Under the pieces are notes generated by a model that was not told where the DNA came from, did no database searches, and was given only the letters and a program-made list of their open reading frames with translations. From Pseudomonas gozinkensis (GTDB taxonomy: Bacteria; Pseudomonadota; Gammaproteobacteria; Pseudomonadales; Pseudomonadaceae), in assembly GCF_014863585.1 (NCBI RefSeq), contig NZ_CP062253.1, positions 3,374,501-3,438,500 on the forward strand: a stretch of 64,000 bases of DNA, written 5' to 3'. Made by a program: the position numbers and the translations under genes. Shown here piece by piece: positions 33,732 to 41,063 of the stretch. Every line of letters begins with the position of its first letter. Position 1 is the stretch's first letter.

Positions 33732-36137
33732 TTACGGCAGGGCGTACGCCATCACGTAGTCGCCGCGATCGGTCGACTGGCGAGCACCGCCGGCGGTGAT
33801 GACTACGTATTGCTTGCCGGTTTTCGGCGACACATAGGTCATCGGGCCGCCCTGGCTGCCGACCGGCAGACGTGCTTTCCAGACTTCTTCACCGTTGCCG
33901 CTGTTGAACGCGCGCAGGTAAAAGTCCTGGGTGCCGGCGATGAAGATCAGGCCGCCCTGGGTCGACAGCGTGCCGCCGAGGGTCGGCAGACCGATCTTGA
34001 TCGGCAGGTGCATGCGGATGCCGAGCGGGCCAGTGTCTTCAACGGTGCCGACCGGAACCTGCCAGGCGACTTTCTGGGTCTTCATGTCGATGGCGGTCAG
34101 GGTGCCGAACGGCGGCGCCTGACACGGAATACCGGCCACCGACAGGAAGCGGTTTTTGTTCACGGCATAAGGCGTGCCTTTCAGCGGCACGGCGCCCATG
34201 CCGGTGTTCAGCGCTTCGCCACCGGAGGTTGCCTGACCTTTGTTCTGCGACGGGATCATCTGAATCCACAGGCCCAGGCGCATGTCATTGACGAAGATGA
34301 AACCGTGCACCGGGTCAGTCGAGATGCTGCCCCAGTTCATGCCGCCCAGCGAACCCGGGAAACTCAGGGATTTGTCAGTGCCCGGCGCGGTGTACAGACC
34401 GTCGTAGCGCATCGACTTGAAATCGATCCGGCACAGCAACTGGTCGTACGGCGTGGCGCCCCACATGTCGGACTCGGTCAGGTGTTGAGCACCGATTTGC
34501 GGCATGCCGACCGATTTCGGCTGGGTTGGCGAGTAAGGTTCGTTTGGAATGTTCGACGCCTTGACCGGCACTTCTTTAACTTCGGTCAACGGTTTGCCAG
34601 TGGCGCGGTCGAGCACGTAAATCTGTCCGGCCTTGGTGCCGATCACCAGCGCCGGCACGGTTTTACCGTCCTTGGTGAAGTCGATCAGGCTTGGCTGCAT
34701 CGGCAGGTCGAAGTCCCAGAGGTCGTTGTGCACGGTCTGGTAGACCCACTTTTCTTCGCCGCTGTTGGCGTCCAGGGCCAGGATCGAGGCGCCGTAGGTA
34801 TGATCCAGCTTGCTGCGCTCGACACCATAGATATCAGTGGACGAACTGCCCATCGGCAGGAAAACGGTATTGGTCGCCGGGTCGTAGGACATCGGCGCCC
34901 AGCTGTTTGGGGTGCTGCGCACGTAGGTGCTGCCGTCTGCCGGTGCCTTTTTATCCTGCGGATTGCCCGGGTCGAATGCCCAGCGCATGGCGCCGGTCAT
35001 CACGTCGAAACCACGGATCACACCGCCCGGCATGTCGGTCTGCACGTTGTCGGCAACGCGACCGCCAACCACCACGGTGGTGCCGGCCATCAGCGGCGCG
35101 GAGGACAGTTGATAGTAGCTGTCCGGGACATCACCCAGACCGGCCTTCAGATCGACCTGGCCGTTGGTGCCGAAACCCTGGCAGAACTCGCCGGTGTCGG
35201 CATCGACCGCGATCAGGCGGGCGTCGATGGTGTTGGTCAGCAGACGGCGCGTGCAGTTGGCGACCGGTGCGACCGGGGTCTCGGCCACTGGCGAGTCAGC
35301 CGGTTTGGCGACGGCGGCGCTGGCGTCGAAATACGCCATGCCACGGCAACGCTGCCAGACTTTCGACTGGGCATTGATCGCGTTTTTCCAGAGTTCTTTA
35401 CCGGTGTCGGCATCCAGCGCGATCAGGTTGTTGTGCGGGGTGCAGATGAACACTTTGTTGCCGATCTGCAGTGGAGTCAGCTGGTCTTCCGCACCGTTGC
35501 CGTCACTCTCGGCGATGTCGCCGGTGTGGTAGGTCCAGGCGACTTTCAGCTTGTCGACGTTGCTGCGGTTGATCTGATCCAGCGCGGCGAAGCGGCTGCC
35601 ACCCTCGGTATTACCGTAGTGCGCCCAGTCTTTCTGCGCCTTTTCCGGCTCGACCGGCGTCAGGCCCGGACCAGTGCCGGTAGGGGCGACCGTCGGGTGC
35701 GCAACGAACATGTTGCCGGCAGCCACGGCCAGTCCAACCGCCAGAACAGCCGCAACGCCGTAAGCACCGCGACCTGCAACGTCACCATTGGCACGTTTGA
35801 GCAGCGGGTAGACCAGCGCGACAACCAGACCCACGGCGCTGAACATGAACAGGCGCGAGAACACCGGCCAGAACACCAGGCCCGCATCGCTCACGGCCCA
35901 GATGGCGGTCCCGACCAGAAACGCCGCAAACAGCCACGCACCGGCAACCTTGCGACAAACGATCAGCAGACCGGAAATGGCCATCGCCAGACCACCCACC
36001 AGGAAGTACCAGGAGCCTCCCAGGCTGACCAATTTCACACCGCCAGCGGCCAGTGCCAGGCCGAGGAGGGCGATGATCACGCCCAGCCCGACCAGAATGA
36101 ATGTTGATATGCCCGAGAGGCGTTGACTCTGCTTCAC
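33732..36137 (-). CDS. gcd: Membrane-bound PQQ-dependent glucose dehydrogenase
   Basis: An 801-residue quinoprotein that oxidises glucose to gluconolactone in the periplasm and reduces ubiquinone. Five N-terminal membrane helices (residues ~10-150) precede an eight-bladed propeller with family motifs WAHYGNTEGGSRFA, WTYHTGDIAE, the tryptophan-docking repeats, and a C-terminal GGPMTYVSPKTGKQYVV. The start is a GTG with GGGA eight bases upstream. It requires PQQ, whose genes are not here. It is transcribed before oprB, and a palindromic site lies upstream. Confidence 0.96.
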   Translation of the reverse strand: MKQSQRLSGISTFILVGLGVIIALLGLALAAGGVKLVSLGGSWYFLVGGLAMAISGLLIVCRKVAGAWLFAAFLVGTAIWAVSDAGLVFWPVFSRLFMFSAVGLVVALVYPLLKRANGDVAGRGAYGVAAVLAVGLAVAAGNMFVAHPTVAPTGTGPGLTPVEPEKAQKDWAHYGNTEGGSRFAALDQINRSNVDKLKVAWTYHTGDIAESDGNGAEDQLTPLQIGNKVFICTPHNNLIALDADTGKELWKNAINAQSKVWQRCRGMAYFDASAAVAKPADSPVAETPVAPVANCTRRLLTNTIDARLIAVDADTGEFCQGFGTNGQVDLKAGLGDVPDSYYQLSSAPLMAGTTVVVGGRVADNVQTDMPGGVIRGFDVMTGAMRWAFDPGNPQDKKAPADGSTYVRSTPNSWAPMSYDPATNTVFLPMGSSSTDIYGVERSKLDHTYGASILALDANSGEEKWVYQTVHNDLWDFDLPMQPSLIDFTKDGKTVPALVIGTKAGQIYVLDRATGKPLTEVKEVPVKASNIPNEPYSPTQPKSVGMPQIGAQHLTESDMWGATPYDQLLCRIDFKSMRYDGLYTAPGTDKSLSFPGSLGGMNWGSISTDPVHGFIFVNDMRLGLWIQMIPSQNKGQATSGGEALNTGMGAVPLKGTPYAVNKNRFLSVAGIPCQAPPFGTLTAIDMKTQKVAWQVPVGTVEDTGPLGIRMHLPIKIGLPTLGGTLSTQGGLIFIAGTQDFYLRAFNSGNGEEVWKARLPVGSQGGPMTYVSPKTGKQYVVITAGGARQSTDRGDYVMAYALP

Positions 36138-36171
36138 GTTGAATGTCCCGTTGAAATGAGGGGGGCATTAT

Positions 36172-36187
36172 ATAGTTAGGTAACTAT
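36172..36187. promoter_or_regulatory. Palindromic operator-like site upstream of gcd
   Basis: Perfect dyad ATAGTTA-GG-TAACTAT located 35 bases upstream of the gcd start, followed by another half-site TAGTTA at 36189-36194. The size and symmetry fit a MarR- or GntR-type repressor site, and the position would overlap the gcd promoter. No regulator gene for it is in the window. Confidence 0.4.
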
Positions 36188-36381
36188 CTAGTTAAATCAC
36201 TAAATCAGAATGAAGTGTAGTTTGCTGCTCAATGGCGCACCAGAACGAGGTCAGGCAACGCCAGTAGGCTTGGGAAGCGTGTTGAAACGTGAGCGAAAGT
36301 GTTTTTTTTTGCCAGGGAGGTCGGGATTTTTGACAGGTATGATCGGCGCAGGGACATAGGGAGTAGCGCCCCGGCGCCGCC
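36188..36381. other. Spacer between the gcd promoter and the RiPP-operon terminator
   Basis: The stretch upstream of gcd as far as the RiPP-operon terminator holds a run of ten T/G-rich bases and short open frames with no protein-like features. No RNA gene or repeat is recognised. It marks the left edge of the A/T-richer accessory region. Confidence 0.4.
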
Positions 36382-36421
36382 AAAAAAGACGAAGCCTCCT
36401 GTCCACGGACAGATGGCTTCG
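36382..36421 (-). terminator. Rho-independent terminator of the RiPP-like operon
   Basis: Read on the minus strand: a two-part stem CGAAGCC / GGCTTCG enclosing CTGTCC-GT-GGACAG, followed by TCTTTTTT. It lies about 90 bases after the stop of the PqqD-like gene and closes the minus-strand operon. Confidence 0.85.
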
Positions 36422-36511
36422 AGGCATTTCAGTGACTCATAAATGGGAAGAGATGCGCTTTGATGTTGCTACAAAACGTAGTCAGGTCGGATTTCGATGC
36501 AAGAAGGGTAT

Positions 36512-36772
36512 TCACACCTTCCAGGCCTGCTCGGATGGCACCAGTAGCTTGCAATCTATGCAGAGTGTCCAGAATGACTCTACTTCCGCGTCGAGAAAAC
36601 CTTCGCTACTGCACATATTCTGGAATGCCGTCAGGTCAACCGGATCGCTTGGTGATAGCTTCGAAATTATTTCGTAGCCAGAGTGGTTCAATTTGTAGAT
36701 TTTGAAATTGATCGGATCCAGAAAGCAGCGATCGTTATGGCGGGGGATCAGGTTTGTATTGATCTGGTACAC
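36512..36772 (-). CDS. PqqD-like RiPP recognition protein (86 aa)
   Basis: A small protein with the PqqD/RRE winged-helix pattern: an N-terminal beta-strand region (NDRCFLDPINFKIYKLNHSG), then helices (YEIISKLSP; LTAFQNMCSSEGF; VESFWTLCIDCKLLVP). PqqD-family proteins bind the leader of a precursor peptide and present it to a radical SAM enzyme. The gene lies 12 bases after the second radical SAM gene and is last in the operon. Standalone RREs of this size are typical of PQQ- and mycofactocin-like pathways. The assignment rests on pattern and context only. Confidence 0.68.
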   Translation of the reverse strand: MYQINTNLIPRHNDRCFLDPINFKIYKLNHSGYEIISKLSPSDPVDLTAFQNMCSSEGFLDAEVESFWTLCIDCKLLVPSEQAWKV

Positions 36773-36784
36773 GTGATAATCCTT

Positions 36785-38017
36785 CTAGAAGAAATTAACA
36801 AGGTCGCGAGACAGGTTGTTATTGATGAGTCTGTATAACGCATCCTCGGAATCCAGCAGCGCATTTTCGTATTGGTAAAACACATCGGGATGAATATTGT
36901 TTTTTAGCTGAAAAAGTGCCCATTCATTTGCAACAAACTCCTTCTCGTGATCATTGCTCTTGCGAGGGTCGATTTCCAGTGTGTCAGTGGCGATATGACC
37001 TATTTCATGCAAGGTAGTAAAAAAGCGTACAACCTCCGGAGTTTTTTCATCCAGGACAATGTGAAACTTCTCATTGAATTTGTAGACGATAGCGTTTGCC
37101 CCAAGTTCTGAGGAGGTCGTTTCGATCGTCGAAATTCCATAAACCTGCGAGAGACTGGATATCGTTTTCTGAAAAAAAGACCTGATTAACTTGTTCGTGT
37201 GACGCGTATAAATATCAGAGATACCTTCCTGGTAAATATTACCGATTTTCGGCTTCGCTTCATCCGTTGAAACACCACCATCCGCAGATATCACAATGTC
37301 CGGACTGACGCGTACCTTTTCGAGTGGTGCAGTTGAACCGAGGTCGTAGCCAGGGCAGATTATCCAATCGGTCTTATCGTATCGAACATTAAAGTCATGA
37401 GCTTTCTTCAAGACTGATTTGATTTCATCCGCATTCAAAGGCGTGCAGCTTTTTACAGGTGAGAACTCCAGATAAAATGTCAGCTTTACGGAAAAGGCAT
37501 TCAATTCAAGACAGAGTTTGAATAGCTCACTTATCTCACCCGCATTGGCACTATGAATACACAAGGCAACGTTAAGATTAAGCCCGGCCGAGACTATGCG
37601 CTTGGCTGCGTCGCACACTTCTTCAAAGTTTCCGGGACGCCTGATACGGTCGTGCGTTGCGGAAGTAGCACCATCCAGACTTACCTGAATGGTCGGAATG
37701 CCGGCAGCCAAAATATCCTGAATGATTGCATCGTTCAGATTTACTCCCGTGCAGGCAACCAACGGCAGCATGTTCTTTGATTTGATGAGCTGTAATATTT
37801 TCAAGAATTCCGGATGCAGGACTGGATCACCACCCGCGATGATTATTGTATACACCCCATGGAATTGTGCTTCGCTGATAATGGCTTCAATTTTTTCGTA
37901 AGCCAGACGAAATTTATTGATTTCACCTTTCTGCACAATAAAACAATGAGGACACTTGAGATAACAGTCATATGTAATGTAGAGACTGAGAGAATAGGGG
38001 AGGTAATTTTTTCTCAT
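36785..38017 (-). CDS. Radical SAM enzyme fused to an ImmA/IrrE-like metallopeptidase
   Basis: A 410-residue protein. The radical SAM cluster CYLKCPHC has cysteines at 18, 22 and 25 (CX3CX2C), and AGGDPVLH serves as the SAM-binding glycine motif. A short twitch/SPASM-like segment lacking cysteines follows near 240-275 (ISADGGVSTDEAKPKIGNIY). The C-terminal ~110 residues carry a zinc-peptidase motif HEIGH at 337-341, then EKEFVANEWALFQL near 358-371, which matches the ExEAN helix of ImmA/IrrE peptidases. Such a fusion could both modify and cut a precursor peptide. The start overlaps the MFS gene stop (ATGA). Confidence 0.8.
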   Translation of the reverse strand: MRKNYLPYSLSLYITYDCYLKCPHCFIVQKGEINKFRLAYEKIEAIISEAQFHGVYTIIIAGGDPVLHPEFLKILQLIKSKNMLPLVACTGVNLNDAIIQDILAAGIPTIQVSLDGATSATHDRIRRPGNFEEVCDAAKRIVSAGLNLNVALCIHSANAGEISELFKLCLELNAFSVKLTFYLEFSPVKSCTPLNADEIKSVLKKAHDFNVRYDKTDWIICPGYDLGSTAPLEKVRVSPDIVISADGGVSTDEAKPKIGNIYQEGISDIYTRHTNKLIRSFFQKTISSLSQVYGISTIETTSSELGANAIVYKFNEKFHIVLDEKTPEVVRFFTTLHEIGHIATDTLEIDPRKSNDHEKEFVANEWALFQLKNNIHPDVFYQYENALLDSEDALYRLINNNLSRDLVNFF

Positions 38018-39249
38018 CCCATGATCTCTTTGCTTGCGTAGCGGAATGCCAGAAGGGAAATCAGTGACAAGGCAGAAGCTATGCTCAGTATCGAGAAAAT
38101 TGTATTTGAACCAAGAGATTCGGAAAACAATCCCGAAAGATAGGTTGCGACGCCTGTGATGGATGCTCGAAAAAAAGACGCTGTCGCCAAGGTAGTTGTT
38201 CGATCAGCACGACCGTTCTCGATATTGATATTGTAGATGTAAGAAGTCAGCGAAGGGTACATTCCCCGAACCATCTGATGGAAACAAATGGCCGCGACAA
38301 TCGAGAACACATTCTTATCATCCAGAATCAATAGTGATGCTGCGAGGAAGAGCGAGAAAAATATCAGCTCAGGAAGACCAGTGGTAAGCAATCGCTTTTT
38401 AATATGGCTAAACACATATGCGCTTGCGGCGGAGAGGAGAAAAAGAGCTGAAAAAATCCCACCTACTTGATAGTACGGGACTTGAGCGGCCAATAGCAGC
38501 GGCTGGTAAAAATTGAACGCCACCCTGAGTGTCGCAAAAATGACGGCAGCGCAAAGAATAAAGTTGATCATGTACCACGATGAAAATGCATTCAGGAAGC
38601 CAGACTTCATAATGTTCAGGTACGATCGGCGGTCAGGCGCTCCCTCATGATGAAGATTTGTTGGCTTGGGCTCCTCGACATAAAGGGTGATGATGATGGT
38701 TGCCAGGCTCAGCAATATGATGTCCACGACCATGGGAAGGGCCAGATCTATCTCTGCCAATACGCCGCCAAGGATCGCAGCCACTGCCGCAGCGAACAGG
38801 GAAATGCTCGTCGACCTGGCCATTGCTTCGTGAAATTTATCTTCGGCTTCTCTTGATGCGTAGACATCGAACATCATCGACTGGAAGGAACTACCGGTAA
38901 CAGCCGTGCCCACAGAAAACAACAGAGCAACAACAACGATAGGGATTTCATTTTTCCATAACAGCACTGACAACATAGCCAGGATGTAGACCACGTTGCC
39001 GACTACCAATGCTGTTTTTCTTCCTATTTTATCCGCTAACGCCCCGGCGGGAATTTCAATCAGCCAAAGAAAAAGAAAGCACAGCGCAAGCATCGTACTG
39101 TATTGTGCAAAAGTGTACCCTGCATAGGACAAATAAAAGATGGTAAGTACCGGCGCCAAAACCGATTCGACTCCGAAGAGCGATTGCAGATAGCTGAGGC
39201 GTCGCCATTTGTTTAGTACTGGATTATTATTCAAAGATATTTTTCCCAT
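38014..39249 (-). CDS. MFS transporter, putative peptide-product exporter
   Basis: A 411-residue membrane protein with about 12 hydrophobic helices and the MFS signature between helices 2 and 3 (GALADKIGRKTALVVG). The frame extends upstream into the radical SAM gene; the ATG at 39249 is chosen, overlapping that gene by 23 bases. Sitting between the two modification enzymes and ending with a 4-base overlap to the next gene, it most likely exports the mature product or gives self-protection. The substrate is unknown. Confidence 0.8.
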   Translation of the reverse strand: MGKISLNNNPVLNKWRRLSYLQSLFGVESVLAPVLTIFYLSYAGYTFAQYSTMLALCFLFLWLIEIPAGALADKIGRKTALVVGNVVYILAMLSVLLWKNEIPIVVVALLFSVGTAVTGSSFQSMMFDVYASREAEDKFHEAMARSTSISLFAAAVAAILGGVLAEIDLALPMVVDIILLSLATIIITLYVEEPKPTNLHHEGAPDRRSYLNIMKSGFLNAFSSWYMINFILCAAVIFATLRVAFNFYQPLLLAAQVPYYQVGGIFSALFLLSAASAYVFSHIKKRLLTTGLPELIFFSLFLAASLLILDDKNVFSIVAAICFHQMVRGMYPSLTSYIYNINIENGRADRTTTLATASFFRASITGVATYLSGLFSESLGSNTIFSILSIASALSLISLLAFRYASKEIMG

Positions 39250-40225
39250 AGACGTTGTATGCCAGGTGACACCCATGCCGATGCACTTCCGAGAAGTTCT
39301 TTGCATCCTCGTAATTACTCGAAGCTAGTAGTTGACCGCGCCACTTGAGAAAAATTGGATCTTCGTTCCACACCCTTTGGATACTTTCAGAATCGACCAT
39401 CGGCCGTGTTCGATCCTTCTCGGTGAGCATGTCGCACGCCGATAAAGAAAAATCGCTATTGATTACAATCGACGTCGTTGCTGCGCCACATCCAAAAGTA
39501 GAAGTGGCTGCGGTTTTTTTGTTATGCCATTTCACTTCATTGAAGAAAGGGCCGGCGACTATTTTTATGGAAGGATATTCTTGATGAAGATTCCAGAGTT
39601 CCGAACTGACCAAGCTACTGATCTGTGGGGTAAGACTATGACTATCGTCCAGGCCAGCGCCTGTTCCTGTTGGGACGAAAGCGCTGAACTTGATTTCTTG
39701 TACGCCAAGTCCATATGCGAGCTCAAAAATTTTCCGAGCGCTTTGATGGTTTTTCTTTGTTATCGTGATGGACAGGGTGACATTCATACCTGCCTCAACA
39801 AGTAAACCCACGCCGGTCATAGCCTTGGAAAAGTTTCCATCCCCCCTGACGCCGTCATTCAGTTGAGCAGTGTGCCCTTCAATACTGACTTGATAATTCA
39901 CAGCACCAGAGGCTTTCAATTTAGCAACGAGGGCGGGGGTAATAAGGGTGCCATTGGTCACAATCAACAAGATCATCCCTTTTTCGGTAATGCGCTTGGC
40001 GATAATGGACAAATCTTTACGCACCATAGGTTCGCCACCAAGCAGAGTAATACTTCGAACCTGGTTGGCGGCGAGAAAGTCAATGGTGTCGAATATGCGC
40101 GGCAAATCGTTCTCTTGATAGGTGTAGTCTTCAAGATAACAGTGTGTGCAACGGATATTACACTTACTGGTGATGTACCATTTTACAAAAATGGGAAAGC
40201 CCAACGAGCAGACTTGGCTGGTCAT
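39227..40225 (-). CDS. Radical SAM/SPASM peptide-maturase
   Basis: A 332-residue enzyme. The radical SAM cluster is CNIRCTHC with cysteines at 22, 26 and 29; the GGEP motif is at 63-66. The C-terminal SPASM/twitch part has CGA near 245, SACDML near 260 and a late cysteine in HRHGCHLAY, giving ligands for an auxiliary cluster. SPASM enzymes commonly install thioether or C-C crosslinks or oxidise residues in ribosomal peptides. It is the first enzyme gene after the 55-residue precursor, 80 bases downstream across a strong hairpin. The family is clear; the exact reaction is unknown. Confidence 0.85.
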   Translation of the reverse strand: MTSQVCSLGFPIFVKWYITSKCNIRCTHCYLEDYTYQENDLPRIFDTIDFLAANQVRSITLLGGEPMVRKDLSIIAKRITEKGMILLIVTNGTLITPALVAKLKASGAVNYQVSIEGHTAQLNDGVRGDGNFSKAMTGVGLLVEAGMNVTLSITITKKNHQSARKIFELAYGLGVQEIKFSAFVPTGTGAGLDDSHSLTPQISSLVSSELWNLHQEYPSIKIVAGPFFNEVKWHNKKTAATSTFGCGAATTSIVINSDFSLSACDMLTEKDRTRPMVDSESIQRVWNEDPIFLKWRGQLLASSNYEDAKNFSEVHRHGCHLAYNVYGKNIFE

Positions 40226-40255
40226 TACGAATCCTTGTGATGAGGCATGTCTGAT

Positions 40256-40290
40256 GATGCGAGCGACATGGGTTCCATATCGCTCGCATC
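40256..40290 (-). terminator. Strong hairpin between precursor and first radical SAM gene
   Basis: An 11-bp perfect stem GATGCGAGCGA / TCGCTCGCATC with a 13-base loop that itself contains ATGG/CCAT. No T tract follows on the minus strand. In peptide-modification operons such a stem often lets the precursor be expressed more strongly than the enzymes, by partial termination or mRNA protection (inference). Confidence 0.6.
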
Positions 40291-40305
40291 ATTTGATGCA
40301 AAGCG

Positions 40306-40473
40306 TTACATCAAGATCGCCTTGGTAGTACTTAGGCAACCCTCAATATTGATCATCTCCAGCGTTGGTGCAGGAAGTTTTTTCTTCCTCGCGTCAGGCT
40401 GAACTTGATCAATTTTTTGCTCCAGATGCTTCTTCTCGGCACTAACAGAGGAGGCACGATTTTCCATAGCCAT
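40306..40473 (-). CDS. Putative RiPP precursor peptide, 55 aa
   Basis: A short, hydrophilic, Lys/Glu/Gln-rich leader (from AMENRASSVS to DARKKK) is followed by LPAPTLEM and a C-terminal candidate core INIEGCLSTTKAILM with a single cysteine. The ATG at 40473 has GGAG five bases upstream; an upstream frame to 40512 lacks a ribosome site. It is the first gene of the operon, behind a sigma-54-type promoter and before the radical SAM genes. I recognise no known precursor class (no PqqA E-x3-Y, no mycofactocin IDGxCGVY ending). The call rests on size, composition and context. Confidence 0.72.
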   Translation of the reverse strand: MAMENRASSVSAEKKHLEQKIDQVQPDARKKKLPAPTLEMINIEGCLSTTKAILM

Positions 40474-40526
40474 ACTATCTCCAATCTTGATGTATGCATG
40501 CTCAAGCGACATGCGCCAATGACATT

Positions 40527-40542
40527 AGCAATGCATGTGCCA
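40527..40542 (-). promoter_or_regulatory. Sigma-54 (-24/-12) promoter for the RiPP-like operon
   Basis: Read on the minus strand: TGGCACATGCATTGCT. This matches the RpoN consensus TGGCACG-N4-TTGCW at all defined positions except one (A for G at position 7), with the correct GG-to-GC spacing. It would start transcription near 40516, leaving a ~43-base leader before the precursor ATG. Sigma-54 promoters need an activator AAA+ protein; none is encoded in this window. Confidence 0.7.
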
Positions 40543-41063
40543 ATTCAAACAAATTTAGTAAGTTGTTGTTTTTTAATGGACGACAAAAAAAATAGAGCGG
40601 GTCAATCCATACTGAATTTCATTTGTTTATGTGCACATTCTGGAGCAAGTGGATCCAATTTGGTGCGATAAGTATTCGGGATTGTCCTGCACCAAGGGCG
40701 CCGGCGACCAAGTCCTGGGCCGACATCACGATGCCCGGATCCAGATGCTCATGCGAGGGTTTGGCGTTGCGCCGCAGGCGATTCGAAGAGATGCCAGGCG
40801 GATCGTTCCCCAATCACAGACTTGACGGTATTCACGCGAGCCAGCGCGATGCGCTTCAATGCCCAAATGGTTGCCTGCTCCATCGCCAACGAGAATCCCA
40901 CAATGCGCAGCTTATGGAAGACCCTCGAGGGAGCCTCCCGTAATCTCCAAAAGCATCATAGATAGCGCCCGATGTCGAAGAGGGGGGAAGGGCAAGATAC
41001 TTTGTCAAAAGCTGCGGCTTACGCTTTAATTTCAACTTGCCACTCACCCTATCGGCGATCTTG
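40543..41063. other. Intergenic stretch between the RiPP-operon promoter and the GAF kinase
   Basis: About 520 bases with no gene I can support. The part next to the promoter is A/T-rich. A short plus-strand frame at 40849-40965 (38 codons, MRFNAQMVACSIANENP start) looks mildly protein-like and continues open upstream, so it may be a relic 3' end or a small gene. Other short frames on both strands lack ribosome sites and family resemblance. Activator sites for the sigma-54 promoter would be expected here but cannot be identified by eye. Confidence 0.4.

Noticed and set aside
33810..36107. 765-codon plus-strand frame opposite gcd
   Set aside because: Shadow frame; gcd on the minus strand has unmistakable family motifs.
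40619..40813. Minus-strand 64-codon frame near the RiPP-operon promoter
   Set aside because: No ribosome site or recognised family, and it lies upstream of the sigma-54 element; not enough to call a gene.
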